Below are positions 28,954 through 38,345 of a DNA stretch of 64,000 nt, piece after piece. The DNA comes from Rhodococcus sp. RD6.2 (GTDB lineage: Bacteria > Actinomycetota > Actinomycetes > Mycobacteriales > Mycobacteriaceae). A model generated the notes under the pieces. The model saw only the letters and a list, made by a program, of their open reading frames with translations, was not told the origin of the DNA and searched no databases. A program made the position numbers and the translations under genes. The stretch's first letter is position 1, and every line of letters begins with the position of its first letter. The DNA is taken from positions 302,324 to 366,323 of the forward strand of contig NZ_CVQP01000001.1 of the NCBI RefSeq assembly GCF_001040705.1, given 5' to 3'.

Positions 28954-30669
28954 TCAGTCGGCGGTCGCGACGAGCGGCTCGAGCGTGAGCTCGGGGAGTT
29001 CCTTCTGGATGTACTGCAGACGCCACTTGTCGCTGACGAGGGCGAGGAGGACGCCGTCGGAGCGGGTGAAGACCTCGACTCCGCGCTGGCGGCCGAGCTC
29101 GACGGCGGACTCGGCGTCGGTGCGCCGCGCCAGCTGGTACGGCAGACCCTCCATTCGCGCCTCGACGTTGAACTCCGCCTTCATCCGGGCCGCGACGACC
29201 TCGAACTGCATGGGACCGACGGCCGCCATCACCGGGGACGCGTCGCCGCGGATGTCGTTGCGCAGGATCTGCACGACGCCCTCGGAATCGAGCTGGTCGA
29301 CGGCGCGGCGGAACTGCTTGTACTTGCCCGCACTCTCGGCGCGCAGCGTCGAGAAGTGTTCCGGCGCGAACGACGGGATCGGCGGGAACTCGACCTTCTT
29401 GTCGGTGAACAGGGTGTGCCCGGGGGCGAGTGCGGTCGCGTTGACGAGACCGACGACGTCGCCCGGGTAGGCGCTGTCGACAGTGGAACGCTCGCGGCCG
29501 AACACCGTCTGTGCGTACTTGGTCGCGAACGGCTTGCCGGTCTGCGCATGGGTGACGACCATGCCGCGCTCGAACACCCCGGAGACGACGCGCATGAACG
29601 CGAGCCGGTCACGGTGCGCGGTGTCCATGCCCGCCTGCACCTTGAACACGACCGCACTGAACGGGTCGGTGACCTCCCGCTCCTTGCCCGCGAGGTCGGC
29701 GCGGGGGCCCGGAGCGGGCGCCAGTTCGACGAGGGTGTCGAGGATCTGCCGAACGCCGAAGTTGAGCATCGCGGACGCGAAGATCACCGGCGACGTCTGT
29801 CCGGCGATGAACAGTTCCTGATCGTGGTCCTGGCCGGACGCCGACAGCAGCTCACTCTCCTCGACGGCGGTGTCCCACTCGCTGCCGTCCCGAGTCGCGG
29901 CAGCGTCGGCGTCGAGGATCTCCTCGGGGGCGATCTTCGCGCCACCCGCGGTGCGGGTGAATCGGATGTACTCGCGGGGAGCACCCTCTTCGCCGCGGCG
30001 CAGCAGCCCGCGGAAGTCGCCTGCGATGCCGACGGGCCAGTACAGCGGCGTCGGCGTGAGGCCGATGCGCTCCTGGATCTCGTCGAGCAGTTCGAGAGGG
30101 GACTGGCCGGGGCGGTCCCACTTGTTGATGACGGTGACGACCGGGATGCCGCGGTGCCGGCACACCTGGAACAGCTTCAGCGTCTGCGGTTCGAGACCCT
30201 TGGCCGCGTCGATCAGCATGACGGCGGCGTCGACCGCCGTGAGCACCCGGTAGGTGTCCTCGGAGAAGTCGGAGTGGCCGGGGGTGTCGACGAGGTTGAC
30301 GACGTTCGGTTCCTCGTCGGGGTCCGTCTCGGGGGACTTGTAGTTGAACTGCAGTGCAGTGGAGCTGACCGAGATGCCGCGGGCCTTCTCCATCTCCATC
30401 CAGTCGGAGACGGTCGACTTGCGGCCGGCCTTGCCGTGGACGGCGCCCGCCTCGGCGATCATCTTCGCGTGCAGGGCGAGGGCCTCGGTGAGCGTCGACT
30501 TGCCCGCGTCGGGGTGCGAGATGACGGCGAAGGTGCGGCGGCGGCCCGCCTCGGCGGACAGTGCGCGCGCGGACCGGTCGATCGTGCCGGTGGCAGTCGT
30601 CGCGGCCTCGGATCCGGCGACGGCCTCGGACTCGGGTGCAGGTGTCGTCGACGCGGGCTCGGTGGTCAC
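28954..30669 (-). CDS. prfC: Peptide chain release factor 3
   Basis: Translational GTPase that recycles RF1/RF2 from the ribosome. G motifs are SHPDAGKST (G1), DTPGHSDFSEDTYR (G3) and NKWDR (G4). The GRKSTVSDWMEMEKARGISV switch is typical of RF3. GTG at 30669 (VTTEPAST) is chosen because AAGGAAA lies just upstream; an ATG at 30708 would add 13 residues. The product is 571 residues, with about 45 extra low-complexity Ala/Thr/Glu residues at the N-terminus relative to E. coli RF3. Confidence 0.93.
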   Translation of the reverse strand: MTTEPASTTPAPESEAVAGSEAATTATGTIDRSARALSAEAGRRRTFAVISHPDAGKSTLTEALALHAKMIAEAGAVHGKAGRKSTVSDWMEMEKARGISVSSTALQFNYKSPETDPDEEPNVVNLVDTPGHSDFSEDTYRVLTAVDAAVMLIDAAKGLEPQTLKLFQVCRHRGIPVVTVINKWDRPGQSPLELLDEIQERIGLTPTPLYWPVGIAGDFRGLLRRGEEGAPREYIRFTRTAGGAKIAPEEILDADAAATRDGSEWDTAVEESELLSASGQDHDQELFIAGQTSPVIFASAMLNFGVRQILDTLVELAPAPGPRADLAGKEREVTDPFSAVVFKVQAGMDTAHRDRLAFMRVVSGVFERGMVVTHAQTGKPFATKYAQTVFGRERSTVDSAYPGDVVGLVNATALAPGHTLFTDKKVEFPPIPSFAPEHFSTLRAESAGKYKQFRRAVDQLDSEGVVQILRNDIRGDASPVMAAVGPMQFEVVAARMKAEFNVEARMEGLPYQLARRTDAESAVELGRQRGVEVFTRSDGVLLALVSDKWRLQYIQKELPELTLEPLVATAD

Positions 30670-30883
30670 CGGGGAGTTTCCTTTGCTTGACGGAGTCGGG
30701 TCGCGCACGGGGGTGCCGTGGCGAACGGCCGGTAGTCCAGGTTACCCGCCCTGTGGTGGCCCGATTCGCCATGTCGGTCGTGGGCGTTCGGGGCAGCGTG
30801 AACCCACACCGGGAATGTGACGTGTAACACAACGGTGGTGTCTAGGGGAAATACCTTGTAGCGACCCGGTGAGGAGTCACGCC

Positions 30884-32521
30884 ATGAGCAGATTCACCGA
30901 CGAGATGTACGAGACCGCCGCGACCAGCAGCGCAGGCCTCGTCATCGGCGAGCCGGACAGCCCTTCGCGTCGGACCTGGGGGCAGATCCACGCCGCCGCG
31001 CGGCACATCGCAGGTGGGCTCGGTGCGGCGGGCGTGGGGGCGGGTGATTCGGTCGCGGTGCTCGCCGGTGAATCCGTCGACATCGCGCCGACCTGTCAGG
31101 CGGTCTGGATGCGCCGTGCTGCGGTGACCATGTTGCATCAGCCGACCCCGCGCACCGACCTCGAGGTGTGGGCCCACGACACCGAGGTCGTCGTGCGGAT
31201 GATCGGCGCCCACGCCGTCGTCCTCGGATCGCCCTTCGAAGCGGCGGAGCCGGTGCTCGCCGCGCACGGCATTCCCGTCGTCACGGTCGACGGCCTCCGC
31301 GGCGCCCACCCCGTCGATCCGCTGGACGCGGCGGAATCCGATATCGCGTTGCAGCAGTTGACGTCCGGGTCTACCGGATCACCGAAGGCGGTACGGATCA
31401 CGCACGCGAACTTCTACACGAACGCGAACGCGATGCTGGACCGGATCAAGTTCGACGCGCAGAGCGACGTGATGATCAGTTGGCTGCCGCTGTTCCACGA
31501 CATGGGCATGGTCGGTTTTCTGACACTCCCGATGCAGTTCGGTGCCGAGATCGTCAGCGTCACCCCGCTCGACTTCCTCCGTGCGCCACTGCTGTGGGCG
31601 GACCTGATGAGCAAGTATCGAGGAACGATCAGTGCCGCACCGAATTTCGCGTACTCGATGCTGGCACGCCGACTCGCTCAGGCGCCGGACGGCGCAGTCG
31701 ACCTGTCGTCGGTGCGCTGCCTGCTCAACGGGGCGGAACCCGTCGACGCCGACACCGTGCTCGCGCTGGCCGCTGCGGGCGAACGGTTCGGCCTCGACCC
31801 GGCGGCGCTCGCGCCCACGTACGGGATGGCGGAGGTGACGCTCGCGGTGTCGCTGCCGTCGCCGGGACAGGGCATGGTGCTCGACCTGGTGGATCCGGAC
31901 CTGCTCGGCGCGATGCACCACGCGGTGCCGTCGACGCGCAGCAATGCCCGCAAGATGGTCACCCTCGGCAAGCTCGTCTCCGATCTCGAGGGTCGGGTCG
32001 TCGACGAGGACCGCCACGAGCTGCCCGCCCGCTGCGTCGGCGTACTCGAGGTCCGCGGACCGTCCGTCACTCCCGGCTACCTCACTGCCGAGGGGCCGAG
32101 GGCCGCGCAGGACGCGGACGGCTGGCTAGACACCGGCGACGTCGGCTACTTCACGGGGGACGGGCTCGTGGTGGTCTGTGGACGCGTCAAGGACGTCATC
32201 ATCATGGGTGGCCGCAATGTGTACCCGACCGACATCGAGCGGGCCGCCCTGACCGTGCGGGGCGTGCGCCCGGGCAACGCGGTCGCGGTGCGCCTGGACG
32301 CGGGGCAGAAGCGGGAATCGTTCGCCGTCGCCGTCGAGACCAACGCGATCGACGACCCCGGCGAGGTGCGGCGAATAGAACACGACGTGGTGCACGCGGT
32401 GGTCTCCGAGGTCGGGGTCCGGCCCCGCACCGTCGCCGTCCTCGGGCCGGGCAGCATCCCGAAGACCTCGTCGGGCAAGCTCCGGCGCACCCATTCGGCG
32501 ATCCTCGTGGGCGGCGACTGA
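30884..32521 (+). CDS. pks16: Acyl-CoA/acyl-AMP synthetase, Pks16 orthologue
   Basis: 545-residue ANL-superfamily adenylating enzyme. The AMP-binding P-loop is [13 protein letters not shown], with YGMAE and the hinge [22 protein letters not shown] and catalytic Lys in [11 protein letters not shown]. It matches M. tuberculosis Rv1013 (named pks16 although it is not a polyketide synthase) closely in remembered sequence and occupies the corresponding backbone position. The FAAL-like helix-rich N-terminus suggests it activates fatty acids, but whether as CoA ester or acyl-AMP for transfer is unknown. ATG at 30884, with GAGGAG at 30871-30876. Confidence 0.88.
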   Translation: MSRFTDEMYETAATSSAGLVIGEPDSPSRRTWGQIHAAARHIAGGLGAAGVGAGDSVAVLAGESVDIAPTCQAVWMRRAAVTMLHQPTPRTDLEVWAHDTEVVVRMIGAHAVVLGSPFEAAEPVLAAHGIPVVTVDGLRGAHPVDPLDAAESDIALQQLTSGSTGSPKAVRITHANFYTNANAMLDRIKFDAQSDVMISWLPLFHDMGMVGFLTLPMQFGAEIVSVTPLDFLRAPLLWADLMSKYRGTISAAPNFAYSMLARRLAQAPDGAVDLSSVRCLLNGAEPVDADTVLALAAAGERFGLDPAALAPTYGMAEVTLAVSLPSPGQGMVLDLVDPDLLGAMHHAVPSTRSNARKMVTLGKLVSDLEGRVVDEDRHELPARCVGVLEVRGPSVTPGYLTAEGPRAAQDADGWLDTGDVGYFTGDGLVVVCGRVKDVIIMGGRNVYPTDIERAALTVRGVRPGNAVAVRLDAGQKRESFAVAVETNAIDDPGEVRRIEHDVVHAVVSEVGVRPRTVAVLGPGSIPKTSSGKLRRTHSAILVGGD

Positions 32522-32535
32522 GTGCGAACCGGTCG

Positions 32536-32970
32536 CTACGCGGTGGAGCAGGCGTCGCTGACGGGAACCTCCGCAGACCATCGGTTGGACCCGACGTCGC
32601 GTGCTCGGACGGAGGCGTCGGCTGTGCCGTCGCAGTCTCCGGGTTCCGGAGACTCGTAGCTGAACGCGCCGGCGACGAATCCCGGTAGGTTCCGAGCCGT
32701 CGTGGTGAAGGTGGAGATCGTGCCGTCCGACCGCCTGACCGTGAGATCGACGGGACTGCCGACGGTGAAGTGGTCCCCGTTGATCCTCACCCGGGCGACG
32801 CCGTCGCCCACCGGGGCGCAGACGCCGCCGTCGCAGACGATGGACTGCCGATATGTCGTCAGCCAGATCGCGGGAGCGTCGGAAGCCCAGTTCTGGGCCG
32901 CGCCCGAAGCGGCTCCAACCTGGGGCAGTACGAGGACCGCCCCGATCACGAGTGGTGCGATGAGTTTCAT
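32536..32970 (-). CDS. Secreted beta-rich protein of unknown function
   Basis: 144 residues with a signal peptide (MKLIAPLVIGAVLVLPQVGAASGA) and a mature domain of about 120 residues. Alternating hydrophobic strands, RVRINGDHFTVGSPVDLTVRRSDG and FTTTARNLPGFVAGAFSYESPEPGDC, suggest an Ig-like/neocarzinostatin-like beta sandwich. Four Cys (VCDGGVC; GDC; DAC) may form two disulfides. ATG at 32970. It converges on pks16 with only 14 bases between stops. The fold assignment is a guess from pattern. Confidence 0.6.
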   Translation of the reverse strand: MKLIAPLVIGAVLVLPQVGAASGAAQNWASDAPAIWLTTYRQSIVCDGGVCAPVGDGVARVRINGDHFTVGSPVDLTVRRSDGTISTFTTTARNLPGFVAGAFSYESPEPGDCDGTADASVRARDVGSNRWSAEVPVSDACSTA

Positions 32971-33820
<850 letters not shown>

Positions 33821-33870
33821 CCCGTGGCCGTGATCGGTCACATCGAGTCGAGAGAAAGGTGAGCGTCGGC

Positions 33871-34575
33871 ATGGCACTGCACGTACAGGAGTGGGGCGCC
33901 GGCGACCGGGTGGCCGTCCTGATCCACGGACTCGGCAACTCGAGCGACTCGTGGTGGAGAGTGGGCCCGGCCCTTGCGGACAACGGATACCGAGTCGTCG
34001 CCGTCGACCTCCCCGGACACGGGAAGAGCGAACCTCTCGCCGCCTACAGCGCCGAGGCGCTCGCGTCGTCCGTCGTCGCGTCCGTGCCGCGTAATCCGGC
34101 GCTTGCGATCGGCCACTCGCTCGGCGGACTCGTTCTCGCCCATGCGGTCGCGGAGCTGCGTCCCGGTATCGCCGTGTACGAGGACCCCGCGTTCGTTGTA
34201 TCCTCGGATCCGATTGTGGCAGAGGGTTTCCGAGCGCAGAAGGCGTGGCGAATCGACGACCTCGAACGTGAGCATCCGCGCTGGGACGACACCAGCAGGC
34301 GCCACAAGCTCGGCGCGCTCACGGCGTGGGACCCGACGATCGTCGACCACCTCGGCGCCTTCACGTCCGCTCCGGTCGACGCCCCGGTCGTTCCCTCCGT
34401 GCTGGTGCTCGCGGACCCGAGCAGACTGATTCCGTCGCCGTTCGCGGACGCACTGGCCGCACGTGGCTTCGTCGTCGACGTCGTTCCCGACTCCGGGCAC
34501 GTCATCCACCTGGACGACCACGACGGGTTCCTTGCCGCACTGGCGCGTCACGGTGTCGTCCCTGCGCGAGGATGA
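33871..34575 (+). CDS. Alpha/beta hydrolase
   Basis: 234-residue alpha/beta-fold hydrolase. Oxyanion motif HGLGNSSDSW, nucleophile elbow GHSLGG, and catalytic His in SGHVIHLDD near the C-terminus are all present. An aspartate in ADPSRLIP is the likely third triad member. ATG at 33871 is preferred because AAAGGTGAG lies at a good distance upstream; GTG at 33859 is possible but crowds that site. Substrate unknown; genomic company suggests ester or lactone cleavage in a small catabolic set. Confidence 0.85.
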   Translation: MALHVQEWGAGDRVAVLIHGLGNSSDSWWRVGPALADNGYRVVAVDLPGHGKSEPLAAYSAEALASSVVASVPRNPALAIGHSLGGLVLAHAVAELRPGIAVYEDPAFVVSSDPIVAEGFRAQKAWRIDDLEREHPRWDDTSRRHKLGALTAWDPTIVDHLGAFTSAPVDAPVVPSVLVLADPSRLIPSPFADALAARGFVVDVVPDSGHVIHLDDHDGFLAALARHGVVPARG

Positions 34576-34608
34576 CGCGGACACCGGGCTCGGCCGAAGT
34601 CCGGGAAC

Positions 34609-34644
34609 GGTGTGGGGTGCGCCTGTCAGAGCGCACCCCACACC
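34609..34644. terminator. Bidirectional terminator between hydrolase and ligase genes
   Basis: Perfect 14-base inverted repeat, arms 34609-34622 and 34631-34644, 8-base loop, between two convergent stops at 34575 and 34658. Confidence 0.85.
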
Positions 34645-34657
34645 TGCCGCACCAGGA

Positions 34658-36316
34658 TCAGCGCACGTCCCGCAGTTCCCGTCGCAGGATCTTTCCGGTG
34701 ACGGTCTTCGGCAGTTCGCCGACGAACTCCACCTGACGCGGATACTTGTAGGCGGCCATCTGTTCCTTGCAGTACGCGACGATCTCGTCGGGTTCCACTG
34801 ACGCGCCGGGCTGGAGGGAGACATACGCCTTGACCGTCTCGCCGCGGTATTCGTCGGGCACACCGACAACGGCCGCCTCTCGCACGGCGGGATGGGCGTA
34901 GAGCACGTCCTCGACCTCCCGTGGCCACACCTTGTAGCCCGAGGCGTTGATCATGTCCTTCTTGCGGTCGACGACGTAGTACCAGCCGTCGGCGTCCATG
35001 AACCCGACGTCGCCGGTCTTCAGCTCGCCGTCCGGGATCGACTCGGCGGTCTTGTCGGGCTTGTTCCAGTACCCCTTCACCACCTGGGGCCCGGAGGTGA
35101 CGAACTCGCCGACCCCGCCGACCGGGACGTCCTCGCCGTCCTCGCCGACGACCCGCACGACGGTGTTGAAGACGGGGACACCGACGGACAGGGCACCCGA
35201 GGTCGGGTCGACGGGGGCGCGGACCCCGAGCGGGACACCGTGGGACGGCGACGACGTCTCGGTGAGGCCGTAGATGTTGTGGATGTAGGCGCCGAACACC
35301 TTCTCGAGTCGATCCGCCATCGCGGGCGCGATCGGGGCGCCGCCCGAGTACAGCACGCGCAGGCTCTGGAAGTCCTCCGGTGTGGCGCCGGGTGCAGTGG
35401 AGAGGGCGTTGTACGCGGTGATCGCCGCGACGGTGAACACCGGCTTCCATTCGCGGATCGCGTCGAGCGCCACGTCCGGAGCGAACCGGTGGGTGAGCGT
35501 CAGCGGTGCCCGCGCCAGCATCGCCACCATGACGTGTCCGACGAGCCCGGTGATGTGGAACAGCGGGGCGATGCCGAGCACGCCCTCGCCGGCGGTCAGG
35601 CCCGTCCAGTCCCGGTAGGTCTGCGCGTTGAACGTCAGGTTGCCGTGGGTGTTCATGGCGCCCTTGGGTTCTCCGGTCGTCCCCGAGGTGTAGGTGAGGA
35701 CCGCGACGTCGTCGGAGGTGAGCGTCGGCGCGGGCGGCGGGGTGCCGTCGTAGGCCGCGATGATCTCGGCGAGGTCGAGGGCTTCCTCGGCGCGGTGCCG
35801 TTCGGCCCCGTCGAACAGGCGCGGATCGTTCCGGGTCTGGAAGTCGAGCGCCGACGTCGTGACCACCGTCCGCACCGACGTCTTCCCGGTACCGATCACC
35901 TCGGCGGCGACGTCGCGGTACAGGTCGTCGAGGGTGAGCAGAGCTATCGCGCCGGAATCGACGAGCATGTACGTCAGTTCCCGCCGGCGGTTCATGGGGT
36001 TGATCGCGACCGCGACCCCGCCCGCCTTCCAGGCCGCGACCAGCCCGATCACGTACGAGGGGTTGTTCTGCGTGTACACCGCGAGTCGCTCACCGGCGGC
36101 GAAGCCGTCCGCGACCAACGCGGCGGCGAGCGCATTCGCAGCCCGGTCGACGTCAGCGAAGGTCAGTGTCGCGTCGAAGTAGTGCAGGAACGGGCGAGCA
36201 GGGTCCGACGCCACCGCCGCGTCGAAGACCTCGAGTGCGGTGGCGTGTTCGGCCTCGATGTCGGAGGGGGTGCCCTCCGGGTAGAGGGCCAACCACGGCC
36301 GGTCGGTGTAGCTCAC
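34658..36316 (-). CDS. Acyl-CoA ligase 1 (AMP-forming)
   Basis: 552-residue adenylate-forming ligase. P-loop TYTSGTTGEPKGA, YGLTETSS, GELKTGDVGFMDADGW, the hinge DRKKDMINASGYKVWPREVE and catalytic Lys in LPKTVTGKILRRELR. It is similar along its length to the ligase at 38346 (same N-terminal xSYDxRPWLAxY opening, same INxMN/ISPMS and YSGGAPxxP segments), so the two are paralogues flanking a shared regulator. GTG at 36316 overlaps the cyclase-family stop as GTGA. Likely activates a carboxylic acid produced by the cyclase-family hydrolase. Confidence 0.88.
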   Translation of the reverse strand: MSYTDRPWLALYPEGTPSDIEAEHATALEVFDAAVASDPARPFLHYFDATLTFADVDRAANALAAALVADGFAAGERLAVYTQNNPSYVIGLVAAWKAGGVAVAINPMNRRRELTYMLVDSGAIALLTLDDLYRDVAAEVIGTGKTSVRTVVTTSALDFQTRNDPRLFDGAERHRAEEALDLAEIIAAYDGTPPPAPTLTSDDVAVLTYTSGTTGEPKGAMNTHGNLTFNAQTYRDWTGLTAGEGVLGIAPLFHITGLVGHVMVAMLARAPLTLTHRFAPDVALDAIREWKPVFTVAAITAYNALSTAPGATPEDFQSLRVLYSGGAPIAPAMADRLEKVFGAYIHNIYGLTETSSPSHGVPLGVRAPVDPTSGALSVGVPVFNTVVRVVGEDGEDVPVGGVGEFVTSGPQVVKGYWNKPDKTAESIPDGELKTGDVGFMDADGWYYVVDRKKDMINASGYKVWPREVEDVLYAHPAVREAAVVGVPDEYRGETVKAYVSLQPGASVEPDEIVAYCKEQMAAYKYPRQVEFVGELPKTVTGKILRRELRDVR

Positions 36317-37266
36317 TTGATCACCACCGGGTTCACCGGGGAACCGCTGGCGCGGTGGATCTTCAACGGCGCCGCGACGTAGAAGAACTCGTACACGCCG
36401 TCGGTGGCGCAGTCCTCGGCGAGCTTCTCCAGGTCGCAGATCTCGGTGAACGCGATACCCAGGTTGCGCATGAGTGCGTTGTGCAGCACGAGCGCGACGC
36501 CGTTGTGCGGGTCGGTGGTGATCTCGTTGGCGATGGTGTCGGTGACGAGGTTCGGGATCTCCATGTTCTGGAACCACTGCACCAGCTCGGGCGAGTAGAC
36601 CAGGCCGGGCTCGCAGAAGTCGCCGTAGAAGCCCTCCGAGTCCTGGAAGAACAGCGCGAGGTGGTTGGTGCGGATCAGCAGGATGTCACGCGGCTTGATC
36701 TCGATTCCCTGTGCGGCAGCGCACTTCTCGAGGTCGGTGTGGTCGAAAGTCTCGCCCGCCGCCAGGTGGTTCACGTCCCGGAAGCGAGCCATGTCGAGCA
36801 GCACCGCACGTCCGGCGACACCGCGCTGGGCGATCGGCTCGACGCTGGCCTTGTCCAGGCCGCCGACGGTGGTGCGGGCGTCGTAGCCGTTGTAGATCTG
36901 GCCGTCGTACCAGACGTGACCGAGCGCGTCGTACTGCGTGCTGCCCTGCAGGAACGCGTTGATCTTGTCGTCGGCGTAGTGCAGGCCGCCGGGGAAGGCG
37001 GGTCCGTCGCCGCCCTCGTCCCAGTGGGATTCGTCGAGGATCATCTCGCGGGTCGCCGGGCTGCGGCCGGGCCACACCGGGTCGCCTGCCGGGTCGCCGA
37101 TGAGGCGCTGGAGGGTGAACAGGGCGCCCTTCCTGATCAGGCCGACGCCGCCGAGGACCTGTTCGGGCGTCAGGTAGTTGAGGCTGCCGACCTCGTCGTC
37201 GGTGCCCCACTTGCCCCAGTTGGACGGGGAGTCTGCGAGCAATTCGGTGAGATCGGGCGTGGTCAT
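36313..37266 (-). CDS. Cyclase-family (PF04199) metal-dependent hydrolase
   Basis: 317-residue member of the cyclase/kynurenine-formamidase-like family (also isatin hydrolase), which hydrolyses amides, lactams or lactones with Mn or Zn. The usual HxGTHxDxPxH motif appears as QGSTQYDALGHVWYDG, typical of the longer STQ subfamily, with the last Asp and His kept. Further conserved parts are ILLIRTNH and DTIANEITTDPHNG. ATG at 37266. First gene of a two-gene operon with acyl-CoA ligase 1, suggesting ring opening followed by CoA activation. The substrate is unknown. Confidence 0.85.
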   Translation of the reverse strand: MTTPDLTELLADSPSNWGKWGTDDEVGSLNYLTPEQVLGGVGLIRKGALFTLQRLIGDPAGDPVWPGRSPATREMILDESHWDEGGDGPAFPGGLHYADDKINAFLQGSTQYDALGHVWYDGQIYNGYDARTTVGGLDKASVEPIAQRGVAGRAVLLDMARFRDVNHLAAGETFDHTDLEKCAAAQGIEIKPRDILLIRTNHLALFFQDSEGFYGDFCEPGLVYSPELVQWFQNMEIPNLVTDTIANEITTDPHNGVALVLHNALMRNLGIAFTEICDLEKLAEDCATDGVYEFFYVAAPLKIHRASGSPVNPVVIK

Positions 37267-37282
37267 CGGCTCTCCAATGAGT

Positions 37283-37338
37283 TGATCTGACTGAAATTGA
37301 ACGGTCCGAGCGATCGTTCGGACGGTTCAGTGAGATCA
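37283..37338. promoter_or_regulatory. Nested dyads in the cyclase-ligase promoter
   Basis: Outer dyad: TGATCTGACTGAA (37283-37295) against TTCAGTGAGATCA (37326-37338), 12 of 13 paired. Inner dyad: TCCGAGCGATCGTTCGGA (37305-37322), a TetR-type palindrome with one mismatched pair. The two dyads have centres 3 bases apart. Half-sites CTGAA and GTTCAG match the operator GTTCAG-N5-CTGAAC found at 37412 and 38247. The region lies immediately upstream of the cyclase start. Confidence 0.6.
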
Positions 37339-37411
37339 GCATCACAGGAATCGACGCGGCCGTCAAGTGTGCAGCGAAGGCGAAAGTGCCTGGGGGTCAG
37401 TCATTCTCGAT

Positions 37412-37428
37412 GTTCAGCGAGACTGAAC
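37412..37428. promoter_or_regulatory. GTTCAG-N5-CTGAAC operator at the regulator stop codon
   Basis: Perfect inverted repeat GTTCAGCGAGACTGAAC. It overlaps the last codons and TGA of the XRE-TetR regulator and lies about 146 bases upstream of the cyclase start. It is the same element, half-sites and spacing, as the one at the regulator start codon (38247-38263). Confidence 0.7.
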
Positions 37429-38256
37429 CTGCATCATCGCCAGTGCGTGGCCGGCGTAGTCCCGGGCGACCTCGTCCGGGCTGAGCGGCCCGGTGGGGGA
37501 GAACCAGTAGGTCAGGGCCATGCACATGGTCGTCACGGCTCGCGCCGTGCCGCGCGGGTCGGGTGTCGTGAAGGTTCCGTCGGCGGCCGCAGCCACCGCC
37601 GCCGCGTCGAGCCGTGCCTGCAGGCGCCGGCGCGCGTCGGCAACGGTTCGGCGGTCGGGCTCCTCGAGACTCCGCATCTCGGTGGCGGTGATGAAGGCGA
37701 GGTCCCGGCGGACGGTGTGACCCAGTGCCAGCGCCTCGACCATGAGGGCGAACCTCTCGGCAGGCCGGTCACCTTCGGCGTCCGCGGCCGCGACACGCCA
37801 CTCGATGTCCTCCATCGTCCGCGTCATCAAGGTGGCCAGAAGGTGCTGCTTGCTGCGGTGATAGTGGTAGATGCCTGCCACGCTGCTGTCGGCGGCGGTC
37901 GCGACCAGGCGCATCGTCGCGCCGTGGTATCCGAGATCGGTGAACACCTCGACCGCTGCCCGGAGGGCCGGGTCGAGGTCGAGTTCGAAGAAGCGGCGCC
38001 AGTCCGTGTCCCCGGATGCCGCCGGTGTGTCGACAGGTGCGCGGTCGGGCGGGGGGCTGAGCAGGCGGGCGGGCGGGACGTCGAGGTGTCGGGCGATCGC
38101 ATGCAGCCGGTCGATTGTCAGCGCCACCTTCCCGTTCTCGATCGCACTCATTGTCCCGACGCTGACGTCGATCGCCGAGGCGAGGGCGCGCAGGGACATC
38201 CCGGACTGCTGCCGGGCCTGACGGACGGCGGGCCCGGTCGAGTTCTGTTCAGCCAT
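37414..38256 (-). CDS. Regulator with fused XRE and TetR DNA-binding domains
   Basis: 280 residues. Residues 10-66 form an XRE/HTH_3 domain (VRQARQQSGMSLRALASAID, VGTMSAIENGKVALTIDRL). Residues 92-138 form a TetR N-terminal domain (AAVEVFTDLGYHGATMRLVA, VAGIYHYHRSKQHLL), and the rest is a TetR-like helical ligand/dimer domain. Two separate helix-turn-helix modules in one chain fit the two kinds of dyad seen nearby. ATG at 38256 lies inside a perfect GTTCAG-N5-CTGAAC repeat, so autoregulation is likely. It lies between the cyclase-ligase operon and ligase 2, which are its probable targets. Ligand unknown, perhaps an acyl-CoA. Confidence 0.85.
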   Translation of the reverse strand: MAEQNSTGPAVRQARQQSGMSLRALASAIDVSVGTMSAIENGKVALTIDRLHAIARHLDVPPARLLSPPPDRAPVDTPAASGDTDWRRFFELDLDPALRAAVEVFTDLGYHGATMRLVATAADSSVAGIYHYHRSKQHLLATLMTRTMEDIEWRVAAADAEGDRPAERFALMVEALALGHTVRRDLAFITATEMRSLEEPDRRTVADARRRLQARLDAAAVAAAADGTFTTPDPRGTARAVTTMCMALTYWFSPTGPLSPDEVARDYAGHALAMMQVQSR

Positions 38257-38263
38257 ACTGAAC
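38247..38263. promoter_or_regulatory. GTTCAG-N5-CTGAAC operator at the regulator start codon
   Basis: Perfect inverted repeat GTTCAGCCATACTGAAC, with the regulator's ATG inside the spacer. It also sits about 83 bases upstream of ligase 2 on the other strand, so one site could control both divergent genes. Confidence 0.75.
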
Positions 38264-38345
38264 ACGGTAGCGTGGGTTGGCCCGCGCTGTGGACCAGCGA
38301 CCGGTGATGCCCGCCCGGTCGGGCGAGCAGCGGAATGGAGGTCGG

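Noticed and set aside
28699-30690. A 663-codon plus-strand frame opposite pnuC and prfC
   Set aside because: Both minus-strand genes have full family motifs; the plus frame has biased composition and no domain.
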